This document shows positions 1 to 13,164 of a stretch of DNA of 64,000 bases, piece after piece. How positions within the stretch are numbered: position 1 is the stretch's first letter; the number at the start of each line of letters is the position of its first letter. Both the position numbers and the translations under genes were made by a program. Under the pieces are notes generated by a model. That model made no database searches and was not told the DNA's origin. It saw only the letters and a program-made list of their open reading frames with translations. This DNA is from Kryptolebias marmoratus (taxonomy: Eukaryota; Chordata; Actinopteri; Cyprinodontiformes; Rivulidae). The stretch is from the NCBI RefSeq assembly GCF_001649575.2, contig NC_051440.1:15908533-15972532 (forward strand). Reading direction: 5' to 3'.

Positions 1-983
1 AGATATTGTAAGGGATATGTTAACTATAATTTATGAATAACTTTGCACCACTTAACACACTGATAAAAATAAGTTTTGATTGAGGAGTTTCACTTTATCC
101 GACATCTTTATGCATAACGAGAGTTTTTGCGACGGCTAAACTGATGTCTAAAGTCTTTTCGATGTGACAAAGTTATTTACAGTTAGGGTCGAAATTCAGG
201 AATTATACTTAGCCGCAACAGAATGTGCAACATTTCCAATCATAACTCTGTGATGAAAAAGTGATCCTTGGAGTTTTTTTTAAATACACTTCCAAGGAAC
301 ATTAGCTTCTTTGTACAGGTGTACTCCTAACACAGTTCATCACTGTTCACAAAACCACAATGGTGAAGATTTAAGGACCCAAATACACACTTCAGGCTAA
401 ATTTTAAAAGATATTGAAAATCTAAACTCAACACAGGTAAACTATGGATCAGAAAAAGTTGAATATGTCTTAGTTTTTATCTTTTGCTTTGATTTTGATC
501 TATGGCGTTTGATAGACATGGTAAATATGACATTGAAATGGTCCTTTTTTATATTTTATATCCGCCCCTTTTGTTTATATATATACAGTTTAAAATAAAA
601 TAAATTGATTCATAGAAACACACAAATCTGACAATGCACAAGTGAAAACTAGGAATGTATACACACATACTGTATGTACAGATGGAGAGAATGAACAAAA
701 CGAACTTGAGTGAAAATTATGGTCTTTACTTATTTTTTCTTTCTCTTAGAATGATATTATCCTCAAACAGAGTGAAGAACAACCTGTCTTCTAATGTTAT
801 GTAGGTTAGATACCTTTGAACCCCAGTGACTCTTTGAGTCCCTTTCACCTGATGCCACACAAACTGATTCCTGATCCTTTATTATTGTTTATGTGCTCAT
901 TTGTTCATTTCCAGTTCTTAACGCAAGCTACTGTTTATAACAGGCAAGCAGAAGCATTTATATTATTCTGTTTTATGATGTTC
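1..983. other. AT-rich intergenic DNA, no gene seen
   Basis: Low-GC sequence with short A/T runs and a small TATATA stretch near 577-586. No open frame here resembles a known protein and no exon-like segment with splice sites stands out. I see nothing functional. Confidence 0.6.
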
Positions 984-1310
984 TCCCTGTGCACGCGTGG
1001 GTTTTCTCCAGGCACTCCAGTTTCCTCCCACAGACCAAAACAAACATGCATGTTAGGTTAACTGGTAACTCTAATTTGTCACTAGGTGAGAGTGCGAATG
1101 GTTGTCTGTCTCGTTTGTCTCTGCGTGGCCTTGTAATGGACCTGCGACCTGTCCAGGGTGCCCCCCGCCTCTCGCACCCTGACCACCGCTGGAGATGGGC
1201 ATCGGCCCCCCCACAACACAGCACGGAAAAGCGGGGAATGATAAGAAGTTGCACAACAGCAACAACATTTGTGTCTTCCTACTCCTTTTTGAGCAGAAAA
1301 AGTTAAATAC
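984..1310 (+). mobile_element. Teleost SINE-type repeat, 5'-truncated copy
   Basis: The core 'TTTCCTCCCACAGACC', then 'GCATGTTAGGTTAACTGGTA', 'CACTAGGTGAGAGTG' and a 'GACCTGTCCAGGGTG' block are the hallmark segments of a very abundant fish short interspersed repeat (of the Mermaid type, as I recall it). A second copy at 11465-11780 shares the same blocks in the same order. This copy lacks the tRNA-like head seen there. The open frames that cross it on both strands are repeat-derived and not genes. Confidence 0.75.
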
Positions 1311-2389
1311 TTCTTAGTTTTTGCCTTGTTTTTTAATTTTTGGAATCACAATCTAAGGAGTTTAAAAGTCCTGTTGTTTTTGTTCTCTGAATAAAGACAA
1401 AGAAATGTCAATTTAATTTGAGGGGATTCCATCCCAATGTTTTTACTTAAACCATTGTGTTTTGACAGGAAACATTTAATTCTCATGCTGAAGTATTATT
1501 TTTAGTCTTGTATGCCCCAGACTTGTAGAGATAATTATTGTGACACAATTACATGATGCTTTAGAACTGAAAACAACAACAAAAAACGCTCTTATTTACC
1601 TGTTATTACATTACCTGTTATTTACCTATATTATCATGTGTGGAAGAATCTGAGCTGATGAATAAGATTTTACTTTACTTACATTGTTTATGTGCTTACT
1701 GTACAGTCAACATACTGTTTCACGGACATGTTAATTTACTTAATATTTAATATATCTGGTTCCATTGTAATTTTTTTCAGTTCAGTCTGGGAATTGTTTA
1801 ATTTCACTTTTATAACCACTAGAGCTTTTCTAACCCTGATCATCAGTTACCTCTTTTAGAAATAGAGCATAATACCCACAACATACATCACTTCAGAGGA
1901 AGGGGTCCTCATCCCTAGATGAGGCACTGAAATAGTAAATGCAAATCCACTAAAATGGTTACTCCTCCTGAGTACGATCCAGCAGGGATGACAACATAAA
2001 CAATGGTGCAGTTAGTTGTTCAAACCAGCTGCACGGAGCTATTGTTAGGATTAGTGGGGTAATCTCAGGGCTGGAACAGCTCTGAGTGGAGACACCTGAT
2101 CACAGAGAGTGGATAAGTACTTGTTCCTCTTTTATTCTGCACTATAATTGCAAGCACCAATCCTCGATGTTTCATTTATTTTATGTGTTTTTTCATCCCG
2201 CGTCTGCGCGTTCTTTAACGTTTGGTTAGAAGTTTGGTGTAATTACGTCTTCTCGGTGTAAGATTGTGGCTAAAAATCAAAGAACAAAGCGCAAGAGTTT
2301 TTAAAGAGAAACAACATGTAGACTGGGGGCAAAGAAAAGGCGAAAGGGAAATAGACAAAAGGGATTGAAAAGCATGATCTGTGTTTGTC
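1311..2389. other. Intergenic DNA, nothing recognised
   Basis: Mostly AT-rich single-copy sequence. The 2000-2110 part is more complex but has no coding or RNA signature that I can name. Confidence 0.5.
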
Positions 2390-2765
2390 TAGATGGGCAG
2401 AAGGCCTGCAGAGCTTGGCAGGAGTCCTGCCTCTGACAGCAGCTGTGGCCTCAGTTTTATATCTTAAGGTGCTGCCTTGACTCCACACCAGTCCTTCCTT
2501 CCTTCTCCGGCTCTTTTCAATCAGAGGGGACCATAAATTATTGTCAGCGGTAATCACAGCTGTCCATTGCGGGCCTGCTGAGGGCTCCCAGCCTGTCCTG
2601 GTGCATCAAGTCACGCTGAACGGTGGCACCTTTGATATGGGCAGTGAGACGAACCTGCGAGCGGACCGAGACACGTCACAAAAGTTGAGAGGGAGCTGCC
2701 AAGAAAAATCAGAAGCAATGGGAAATGATCTGCAGGGCTGCAGCAATCAATTTGTGTTTTAGGAG
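2390..2765. promoter_or_regulatory. Candidate conserved non-coding block
   Basis: About 370 nt of balanced-composition, repeat-free sequence in otherwise AT-rich DNA. It includes an 'AAATTATTGTCAGCGGTAAT' segment. The 73-codon open frame inside it resembles no protein family I know. The texture (no simple repeats, AT-rich homeodomain-like cores in mixed sequence) is that of fish conserved non-coding elements. This is inference without an alignment. Confidence 0.3.
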
Positions 2766-3239
2766 ACGATTCACACATAAATGATGATTTTTGTCATGAT
2801 ACATCAGGAGGAGTTTATGAAAATGTTGTCTGTAGTTGAAATGGTTTTACTGCTCGACAAAAACTGCATTTAAATAACAAAAAAGTGGTATTTAAATAAA
2901 GTTATGAATTAAATGTATAACCTGCAAAAAAAGGTGTTTTTACCCTTTTTATTTTGTGAAATTTTAAATATTGCTAAATTGTTACTGAAACAATATTTCA
3001 TTTTCCTGTAATATCTGAATGTAGTGCAAATGAAAAACCAAACATCCCTGATCTGACATGATCATGTGTTGATGCATTCACTCATGATTTAATTTCATTC
3101 AAATCCTGACCAAAATAAAAGAAAGCCCATTGAAGTTTCACTAAATGCTTTTTTAGCTCTTTTCCCTGAAGTTACAAAGCACACAAAGTGGGTTTCCCCT
3201 CTCTCCTCTGTGCACAGAATTCATCTGGTTCCTTTTGGC
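2766..3239. other. AT-rich intergenic DNA
   Basis: Low-complexity A/T-rich stretch with no gene, repeat family or RNA that I recognise. Confidence 0.5.
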
Positions 3240-4095
3240 AAGCTGCCTGGGTAGTTGTGGCGCAGTGTGTTTGTGTGTGTTTTCACGACAGCGCTCTTAT
3301 TTTCCCGTGAAAACTCGCAGCATGGGGTGGCACACCAACCTCTGGCAAGACACTGCTGTCAGACCTGATCAGCAGAGAGCAGCCTTCCATTTCAATTAGC
3401 TTTGCCTGTCCAAGAACAGGGCCAGCAGCACCGGCGCACAGCCACACAGGCGCCCAGTCGAAGGAACAGCGAGGAGAACAGGTGGGAGAATACAGAGCGC
3501 TGCAGACGTAAGCCCCAAAACTCCAAACGGGGACTGAAATACCCTCCACTGCTGTGCAGTAAGTCCCTCTATAGCAGAAAAGGCCCTGCCATCACACGTC
3601 ACAGTAAACAGAGGCAAGCTCTATGGAAACACGGCCATTTGGCACTAAAGCACGGGATGAGATATGGCACCAGTGAGGCAGATAATTCCCTGAATAACTA
3701 TCTTCCCCCTCATGTACTTTTACAGTGATGAAAAGTCAGAGTTTATGTAAGTGTAAAAAAAGTAGGGGGGAAAAAAAAACCCATATATAGTTACTTTGGA
3801 AACAACAAACGGCAGTTCATAAGCCACTAATCAAGAGACAAATTAGAGTCTGTTTGGAGAACCTATATGGTGGTGCTGAAGGGGCTCGAGGAGCGCTGGG
3901 AGTGAAAAGAAAAGCGTGGCAGCTACGCCTCGAGGCTGTTTATTACAAATGCCACATCCAGGTGGGATTTGCAGCGTTGCACCCAAGCCAGCATCTTTCT
4001 CTCAGTGGAAAGAGCCCGAGGTGGAGGATGGTAAACACGAGCAGCTGTAACACAAGCACAAGCTGTATACGTGCACTTGATTCAAGGGTTTAATA
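3240..4095. promoter_or_regulatory. Candidate conserved non-coding blocks
   Basis: Two denser blocks (about 3285-3725 and 3850-4090) of non-repetitive, mid-GC sequence lie in an AT-rich desert. Several overlapping open frames on both strands encode nothing recognisable, which argues against coding sequence. I list them as possible enhancers only. Confidence 0.25.
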
Positions 4096-7000
4096 TGGAG
4101 AAAATGCTGCAAGGAAGTAATGTATCAATAACCTTATTAAGTGTGTGAAAATTCTTGGCTTTCAGAGAACTTTTAGCGGATTCTGTTCAAAAGCAGAAAC
4201 ATATGTCTAAAGTTTAAACTACTGAAAGACTTTTAGCTCAGAGCTTAGATAAAACAGAAACATTTTCTACCTCTTTATGTGTTCACATTCACAATGTGAA
4301 GTCATAGCGACTTGTGCGGCCTGTAATTTGGATTTTCTAATCTACACTTGGCCTAACAAATAGAGATATTCTTTACCCTGGTGGCCATTGTAGTTTAAAA
4401 ACCTGCAGCTCTTTCACCACAGTTCAACCAGGAAAACATTTAACTTTTCTGGTGTTGTGTTCAAATGAGAAGAGAAAAGCGTGATAAATATCTGTTTAAT
4501 GTGTTTGTTTTGGGTAAATCTGCCAGTACCCTCATGCCATCTTTGTTGCTGATAAACTAAACTCCCAAAGAGGACAAATTATTCTTGTTCTAGGTATTTT
4601 ATACACATGGATTGATCATCTGTGGTAGATTTAATTTATTTAGCAATAATTGTTAGTAAAAAATGTTATAATTATAACATTTTAAGACATTTTTTACAAC
4701 AAAGGGTGTTATAAAAACATTGAAAGGTCATTTAAGAACACTTAATTGCCATACAATTAATGTAAATGAGAATTTATTTGTGTTTTTTTTTCTTTTAGAT
4801 ATATATTAGTAATACAGCATAGGATAAATTAATAAAGCACAGTGACAACTTGTAAAAAATTGCATGGAGATTTGACTCTAAATCAGCAGAACTGTGTCCT
4901 CAAGTAATTGGGTTCTTTAAATGTCATCAGCTGAAGACTCAAATATGTCTCCAGTGTTGCTTTTCAACTAATTCAATGATGCCTCTGTCAATAGGTCGTC
5001 AAAATACAATTCCCTAAAATTCTGAGGTTTTCCGCCAAATAGATGCGCTTCTTTTCAGTCGACTGCCCTGAAGCCACAGCAGCAAAACAAGAAAGCGTCA
5101 GTAAAACTTCTATTTGTGTTAATGATGTGTAAATACTGTTGCATATATAAATGTATGTTGGTTGGACGCAGACATAAAAGCCCCAGAAAACAGAATGATT
5201 GTGTAAAATGATTGTGATTACCTCCAGTTATTGAGTTGTTTTGTAATCGTTCAAACTTATTTGTGGGGTCTCACAACGTCTTGGTTGAATGAGAGGCATG
5301 TTGAAACATTTGTCTCAAACTTGTTCATTTTCTAAATGCACTGAAGAAAATTCAGAATGATGTTATCTGTTCTGGACATAGTGGTCCCCGTGGTTGTTAG
5401 TTTTTGTGTTTTTTGTGACAACATGAAGACAATTAAAGTCATGGTTGTCTTTTACTTGAGGTATGAATTCAGATTTACTTTAAGAGTGGAAGGTCTACTT
5501 TCCTGATGAGGCAGACACAAACACAGTTTCTGGTTTTTAGGTTGTAGGCACGACTCTGAATGCTTCTTTTCTTTTTTTTAAAAAAAAAAGTAGACTGGAG
5601 TCAACAGCACAGCTCACTTTCAAGCAATGCCAAATTCTGAAAACCTGCTGCTCTTCTGTAGCCCTGGTCCCATATGCATCCTGTTCAGTCCATATGTAAC
5701 CGAGGATGTGACTCTATGTCTTTGTTCTTTTGCCATTTAAATTTAAAAAAAAAAAAATCTGTTTTAGTTTTGGTAAATTATTTATGTTACTCCTATTTGG
5801 CCCAATGTACGGTCATGGTTAAAATAAAAGACACACTTTTCTATTTGAAACGTTTTATGGTTTTATGTACCAGAATGTGATAAAAGAAAAGAGTGTAAAA
5901 CAATTTTGGTTCCCAAATTAGATATATTACCAGATTATCAACAACACATTATATTTTTGTCAATATTCATCTCATCAAAGCTAAGATAAAATACAAAAAA
6001 CTGCGTGTCATACATTTTTAACAGTAACTTGAAATATTCACTTGCTTTGTGGTCTTAGCAGCTTCTCTCTTTATTGTGGAGGTGTTCACTGAGGTCAGTA
6101 TGCATTTGTTTATGCACAGGTCACTTTAAAGTCCCACAGAAGAGTTTCCGTCAGGCTGAAACTAACACTGAGGTTCACAAACCAGATTCTCTTGAACAAC
6201 CCAATCTCTTAAATCGCAGAGGCAAACCAAATATTTTAAGGTGGGTGCTCAGCGCCTTCGTCATTTTAAAAACAAGCTAAAACCCCTTTTCTTCTCAGTG
6301 ACTTCAACATTTATCGTGAGGGCTAATGAGGATGTGGCGACGTCATGGGCTTTAACATTTAACGTGCCAACTGAGGCCTGTAAAGTCACTGAGCACCGCA
6401 AAGTTTATCTGAAGGTGAAGTTGCTGAGGTTTTTTTATCCCCGAGGATCGGTGTTTGTTTTTCCGTCACAGAATAAAATTCTCCAGATTGTTTGGAAATG
6501 ACCTTCGAGTCATCACCAAATCCATGGGAAGCCAATTTTGCTTCTGGAAAAATGTTGTTGATGTTTCCTTCCTGGCATTGCATAACTACTCCAGACCTGA
6601 AAAAGTGTTAACACTTCAGCTTTAATGAAAGTGCTCAGACCCGCTGATGATCATTTAATTAAATATACTTGATCAGCAGCACCTGGATGCCATTTAGACC
6701 CAATTTTTTAAAAATTCTAGTGGAGACAGTAAGGATTACTTGGGTTTTCAGGCTCTTCCTTTTATTTTGGGTTAGATTTTGGTGAGTATCTAAAGCCATG
6801 TTGTAGTGAGTCATGTGTTGTTTACATATGAGATTATTCCGTGTGTAATTTCTTTCAAGTTCTTGTCAAGACCAGATGTTTTTCTTTTCTATCTGTCGTG
6901 GTTTTTATCTGAAAGAGAGTCTACTTTTTACCGTAACTGTTTGGTTTAACTTTGACTGCTGGGAACCCCCACAAAATTCGACTTCAGCCCACTGAGGTAC

Positions 7001-7239
7001 AACAAGAAACAAGGTAAAGGGTATTTATCAAAGGCTTCGTTTATTTGTTGGAGCTAAGTCATCTCTGTCCGTGCCACATTTTCTAATAATGAATCTGTTT
7101 TTTTTTTTATGTGTACAAGCTGGAAATTGTTGTAGTTTATGTTTTAATGCCAAACCTGCTGGAGATTTTAGAAGAAAACCTTTGCGAGAAGGTAAAACTT
7201 TTAGGAAAAATATGCAAGACTTTTGGAAAGAAGGAACAC
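4096..7239. other. AT-rich intergenic DNA with a short palindrome
   Basis: No gene recognised. A perfect 22-nt palindrome sits at 4661-4682 (AAATGTTATAA and its complement). Homopolymer A runs occur near 5580 and 5748. Short open frames look random. Confidence 0.5.
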
Positions 7240-9050
7240 TTTGGGCTCTACAGAGAGAAGGGCAGCACCCTCTCTTTCATTTCCAGCTGAAGTGGAGGAT
7301 GTGGGCCCCTTTAGTGAGCGTCGTTGTCAGAGCTGGAGATAAACTGCAGCTCCTGGGAGCGCCCCAGATCTGACAGAAACCTCCCCCTCCATCAGTCACG
7401 TCATCTGAGTCAGTGAAGGAGTCTGTGCCCTGCTCGCGGTCACACTAACCAGGAGACACAAGCTGTTCCTCTCCAGGTGCTCATTAATGCACTTGTCCTT
7501 GATACCTCCACCATACAACAACGCAAAGACAAACACATGCCTGCCGTGTTCTAATTACACCGGCATGTGCAAAAACACTTACAAGGATGTGCATCATTCA
7601 TTTCACTAAGAGACTTGTAAATGTCAAACAACAGCAGACGTCCCTTTGCTTCCCCATCCTGCTGTTTTTAGTCTTTTTCACTTTTTTTCCCCCTTGTTTG
7701 GTGGGATGGGGTGTTGTAAAGCAGAAAATGTAAAGACGGTCGAAGCCTTTGAAGTAGGGGACGTTGGAGACAGCTGATAGCAGAGGCAGCACTGGAGTGG
7801 AGCGCCAGGCTGGGAAGAATTCATCAAGCTTCCTCAGCAATTAGCATATGGGCCTAATTATCATATGAAACCGAGCCTCCGAAACCAGCCCTGGCCTCCA
7901 ATATGACTTTCTATCCATCTACATTATCACCCATCCAACTGAAAAATGGTGAGCACAGACGACCCTGGTATTGTCTTATACCTCTCCGCTCCAAGGCCTG
8001 CTTGAATAACTACTATACCTCCAATGTTCCTTTTTTCCATTATGCAGTTAAGCCAGACAGTTAATTATCCAGTAGCAGGGAGGCCAGGTCTCTTTGCTGG
8101 CTGCGATAACGATATGCTTTGCTGGGCAGGGAATGAAGAGGGCCAGCCCATAGGGAACCGGGCTGATGTCAGGCAATCTTTCAAAAAAAAAAAAAAAAGA
8201 CCCAGGCAATTAGATGCACCACTGCTACCAGGGAGGACTCGTGTTATTGAAGATACTGGCTAGCTTCTCTAATGGGGGTATTTAGGGCAATTATGATAAA
8301 GATGTCAGGGCGACCTCCCTGCGACTGTTCCTTTTACAAGAGGTGCCTCTGAGTGCAAGATCACAGAGCAGAAATAAGACTAAAGACGAGGCCAGTCCCG
8401 TGCGGAAGCCTTGCCACTGGCAGAGCAGCACTTAAGACTCAAGTCTCATGTGAAAGTTAGTGTCTAGAGGTGCTAAATGGGCTAATCCGCCCATCAGAGT
8501 TGCATTTTATGGGAATTTCTGAGTCTATAATGACAGTCTCAAGAAAATAAACACGCCAGTGTTCAGTTAAAAGGGGTAAAGCCCCCCTGATTTGTTTCCA
8601 TTTGGCATTATATCCATTTAGCACAATTGGCTCAGGAGACATGAAGGACTGTTATTATTTATTGGACGAGGGAAGATGACTATCTGAAAGATAGCAGAGC
8701 CCCACAAAGGGGCCTTTGAGGTGGCTACTATAATACACTCAAAATTGTTTCCACATTTACCTCGGCCATCACCTTTTCCAATAGTGGCATCCACAACCCT
8801 CACATCAAAGTCACAGCTCAAGGACATAAGAGCTACTGGTCATCACACACACTTGAAACCAGCCAGTCCATTCACTGCGCTAGCATATGCCATCCACATG
8901 GCTGGCATGACACTAAACACACAGAGAACAATGTTTGAAGTAGGTTCAAAGAAGCAAAAGCAGAAGAAAAAGAGCAACGTGGATGCAGCATGTATCCTCT
9001 TATTTAAAACAGCCAAACAGCTGGTCATGTTCATATAAAGTGCACAGTAT
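7240..9050. promoter_or_regulatory. Cluster of candidate conserved non-coding elements
   Basis: An 1.8-kb run of complex, mostly repeat-free sequence with many AT-rich cores embedded in mixed sequence (for example 7840-7960, 8080-8180, 8455-8660). Numerous short open frames on both strands show no homology that I recognise and no splice-consistent exon chain. Such texture far from exons is typical of developmental enhancer clusters in vertebrate gene deserts. The assignment is inferred from composition only. Confidence 0.35.
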
Positions 9051-10559
9051 GCCGCCGTGAATGTTTTTAAACCGTGTCTGTGGATCATAAAAACTTGCTC
9101 TGTGTAATAACCTCCCAGGATAGACATTAGACAGTCAGGAAACAGCTACTTCGCTGTCCAGATGAAAAAAAAAGCTCTAAAGTAAGACCCATTTTTTAAT
9201 GAATGCTTCTTTTTGTTCTGCTTTGCACAATGCAACCATTTATTGCAAATACAACTCGTTCAATATGTTACAGAAAGGATAGCTGCTTAAGATTAGACAA
9301 AACACAAAGAAATATTGCTTAATAAACTAAAAAAAATTGTTTTTTTGCAATGCTGATGGCGTGGCTTCAGGCTTCATTGAGTATTAATATCACATAAGGC
9401 CTCGTACAGATTTTTATGGTCCTTCAGGGATTTTATCTGCTTACTTTGGAGGTCCCTTAAACCAAACTAACATTTGTTTTGTCTTTGAGCTTTCCAAAAG
9501 TCTATTTGAGTCCACCTTTACTGACAGTTGAACGCATCTATAACACCTCTGGGGAAAAGGTCTTAACTTTGATCTCTTAGTGTTTTCACATGAAGAATCA
9601 AGATTTCGGCATGTCTAAAAGTTTGTTTATGACTTAGGAAAATGTTAAATAAAGGGGTGAAGATGGAAAACATTAACCATATTAGAAGTGTCACCACAAC
9701 AATGTTAGAATTAAACAGGGATTTATGCTTTAACATCAGAATCATACTTAGCTTCTGAAGCTTAGTTATGTTTATGTATGTGTTTGTGCTTCTGCAATAT
9801 ATGCTTAGGGTGGTTTGGATTTTTTTTTTTTTTTTTTTACCAAAAACCTCTACTTAGTGTTGGTTTTTGCAGCTGCTTCAATAACAGGTAGTAGTAAAAT
9901 AGAAGTTACTGTGTCATCCAGTTCTGTGACTCTGGAGCTAAAAACAGCTAAACGTCAGCCTCTTTTACTGAAATTACAGAAACCAATGATGATGGTGAAG
10001 GAGACAAAGTGGACAAGCTTTGAGACAGATTTTCTTTCAGGCAGAATATTCAGAATTTAATAATACCATTTGGATTTTATTACAACCTGTTGTCTTTGAC
10101 ATTTGTGCTCTATAGGGCTAAAATAATTGACAAACTCGGTGTGTAATCATATGCCAAGGGTGTTTCAGTGTGAAATAAAGTTACATGTCTGGGGAGCTTC
10201 ATGCAAGACCAGAGGACATTATGTACAGGATTTATTTCTGTAAGCAATAAAAGCAAAATTAGCTGCAGCTTGACAAAACTTTTGCTCTTGCTTGCTTTGC
10301 TTTAGATGCTTTTAATGATATTTCTGCTTTGACATTTACATTTCCTCATTAAGTGACCGAAATACATCCAGGTAAGCACCAGATTTGCAGAGGATAAGTA
10401 CTACATTTTATAACCTGCATTTTATTTCTCTTCTAAAGCAGAAGCGCCTTCTGTAAATATAAAGCAACTCACTTCAAATGGGAACTTATTCTTTTTAAAA
10501 AAAAATCATCTATTTGCCACATGGTTGTACTGTGGAAGGTCTAGAAGCAAAGCAGGAGA
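9051..10559. other. AT-rich intergenic DNA
   Basis: Nothing recognised. It contains a T-run at 9821-9838 and A/T-rich single-copy sequence. Confidence 0.5.
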
Positions 10560-11000
10560 TAAAAATTAATAAACTTTTATTCCTAAAACAAAACAGAAAG
10601 TACCGCAACGACAGGAATTTCAACCCAAAGAAAAATAAAGGAATCAAAAACAGGTGGCGCTGAACAAAAGTTAACAGGAAGCAAACTCAGGAATAACAGG
10701 AAATAGAAACAACCAAGATCAGACAGAGCAGAGAGGAAACCAGGAAGGGAAACAACTAAAACAATGCAGGTGGTGGAATTAGCGAACCATAAAGCAAAAC
10801 GCAGACAAACTGAACTAAACCCAGCTGACACCAACCAGGAAACAGACTAAGGATATGCAAGAATGCAGAACATGAAACAAAAAGCAATACAACTAAATCA
10901 AGATGATCTCTACAGAACCAGACACAATGTCACAAAATACAAAATCCTAAAAAGCAAAGCCGAGAGGTTACCAAAGACCAATAAATCACGACAAAAATCC
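10560..11000. repeat. Probable dispersed fish repeat (A/C-rich)
   Basis: A long A-, C- and G-rich, T-poor block of 'aacaggaa', 'caggaaac' and 'gacagag'-type words. This is characteristic of a common non-autonomous fish repeat I have seen in other teleost genomes but cannot name. A similar tail occurs at 24240-24430 ('ACACAGGTGCGGAAAAGGAG' followed by 'CTGACTGTGACAG'). Family and ends are uncertain. Confidence 0.4.
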
Positions 11001-11464
11001 ACCCTAACAAGATCATGATGTCCTCCCATAGTCTCATTCTTCTGATCTCCTCATTCACTTCCAAAAATGTTTCTTCTCACACTGGCTCATGTTCATTATG
11101 TCAACAAAATGTTACCAATGCACTCCTGGGTTATGTGTAAATGGGCATGGGGGCTTTTCTGGCAAAACAAAGCGATCAATCAGGTCAGGTTTGCCCTTCT
11201 GGAGCTGCAACCCCCTACATCCTAACCAGCCATCAGTCATGCACCATCTCTCCTCTATTTTCACACCTTTTTTCCCCCTTTTTACAGCAAACACAGTGAT
11301 CTATTGCTTTCTATGGACTGGTGTTGCCTTTATTGACTCTCTTGGTGAGTCAAAAATCTACCAACAGATTGTCCGTGATAAGAGATGAAATATTACCCCA
11401 AAAGTTTTGAGAAGTTTTACATTTGAAACTACTAATTTTAATCTTTCAATTTATCTTTATAGGT

Positions 11465-11780
11465 TCGCCGCACAGCTAATCAGTGGTTAGCGCTGTCGCC
11501 TCACAGCAAGAAAGTCACAAGTTCACCTCCGGGCCTTTCTGGGTGGAGTTTGCATGTTCTCCCGCATGGGTTTTCTCCAGGTACTCCAGTTTCCTCCCAC
11601 AGACCAAAAACATGCATGTTAGGTTCATTGGTAACTCTAAATTGTCACTAGGTGAGAATGTGAATCATAATTTGTCCCTGTGATGGACTTGTGACCTGCC
11701 AAGGTGTACCTTGCCTCCCGCACTATGACTCCTGGAGATAGGAACCAGCTCATTTGTGTCCTGGAATGGAAAAAGTGGGT
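11465..11780 (+). mobile_element. Teleost SINE-type repeat with tRNA-like head
   Basis: The head 'CAGTGGTTAGCGCTGTCGCC' resembles the RNA polymerase III A-box region of a tRNA-derived SINE; a degraded B-box-like segment follows. After it come 'TGGAGTTTGCATGTTCTCCC', 'TTTCCTCCCACAGACC' and the 'GTTAGGTTCATTGGTAACTC' block shared with the copy at 984-1310. It is more complete at its 5' end than that copy. Confidence 0.75.
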
Positions 11781-11789
11781 AAAGAAAAT

Positions 11790-12110
11790 GAAAGGAATAG
11801 TTCAGCTTTTTTAAAGTGTGGAAAGGTTATGAATAAATGTTATCTTTTTATATGTAGCTTTTTGATTGACCTCAGTTTGGAAAATTAGAGTTCAGTTCTG
11901 ACCAGATTGACAAGCTATAGGCTAATCAGTGCAGGCCACAGAACAAAGTGGATTGCTACAGTCTTAAAACAACTCAAAGTTCATCACTTTTGCCAGAACA
12001 ACACTCTGTTCTTTTAAACTGTTCAGAGAGCCATCAACAACAGGTAAGATATTATTTGTTTGTGACCTTTCTATAGAATCCCATTTCTAAATATCTGAAC
12101 TGTCGCCTTA
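11790..12110. mobile_element. Inverted-repeat (MITE-like) element, copy 1
   Basis: The left arm ('AAAGGAATAGTTCAG ... GGTTATGAATAA ... GACCTCAGTTTGGA') and the right arm ('TCAACAACAGGTAAGATATT ... CTGAACTGTCGCCTTA') are diverged reverse complements. The family is the same as the elements at 13165, 42923, 55840, 58215 and 61190. The central part is short, so this is a compact copy. It has no coding capacity. Confidence 0.6.
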
Positions 12111-13164
12111 GGGCTCCTGCCAAATTATTGCAAATAAGAGTTTAAACATTTAAAACATTGTGTGTGTTTTATTTCATAGCTTCACATTGGGGATCTAGTC
12201 ATTCAGTTGTTTTTTAACAGGAGAGCTTGTTCACACTATGCTTCAGACGTTACATAAGATGAAAGAAATTTTGCCTAAATTGTGGGAAAATCATCTTTAT
12301 AGTAAATATATGTATATACATTCCTGCAAAACATAAATGTACTGTACTTGTCTGGCTGATTTAGTCTCATTACAAAGATGTTTTTTTCTTAATTTAAATG
12401 GAAATCCAGTGCTCCTCTGACCTGAACACAGGACCAGAATGACCAACTGCGCCAACATGAACCCTTGATGGGGTGATGGATGTTTGCTTGACAGAATGCT
12501 GCTTTGTGATGTAGTGGAAGAGGACCACTGTGACTCCCATCCACCTTCCCACATATAACGCCTCATAAGGCCTTATGAATCATTGTCTACAGATGCTGAC
12601 ATGAGGATGTGTAGGTGTACTGAAAGAGTGAACATTTGTATCTCGAGTTCAGTGTGTATGCGTAACTCATGCTGAATGCGTATGCGTAAAAGATATCGGA
12701 CAAATCGGACAAATCAGACAAAGAAGAAGAGAAGAAGAACCACCATCCTTCCATGAAGGTTTCTGGGAGATTTGGATTTCTGACAAATGAAGCTAATTTG
12801 AAGGTCATTTAAAGAGCAGCTCAGGTGGGGAGGCCTAACAACAAATGCAGAGGGGGAGGCTTGGTTCACACTGCTGTGGGGTGCAGGTGCACGTAAACTC
12901 GGCCTGGTGCTCTTCATCAATCTCTCTTCTGACCCACATAGCAGCAGTTGTAAGGGGGTTGCCTTTCTTCCACTTCTGATGCCTCTGCATCACAAACCTG
13001 AGCTCACCTGCACCAATCAGCTGAGCTGCGAGAGGTCAGAGGGCAACGAGAAAACATTTAGCCTCTCATTCACGCTGAGAGTCAAACTTAAGTCACAAAA
13101 TCTTTTTTTGGGATCCCTGTTGTATATAACCCATTCATACTAGATGCTCATTGTTAGATGTGAT
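12111..13164. other. Intergenic DNA, nothing recognised
   Basis: Single-copy sequence with a small imperfect tandem of 'GACAAATCG' units near 12696-12722. No gene seen. Confidence 0.5.

Noticed and set aside
973..1306. Three overlapping frames of 65-105 codons
   Set aside because: They are created by a SINE copy.
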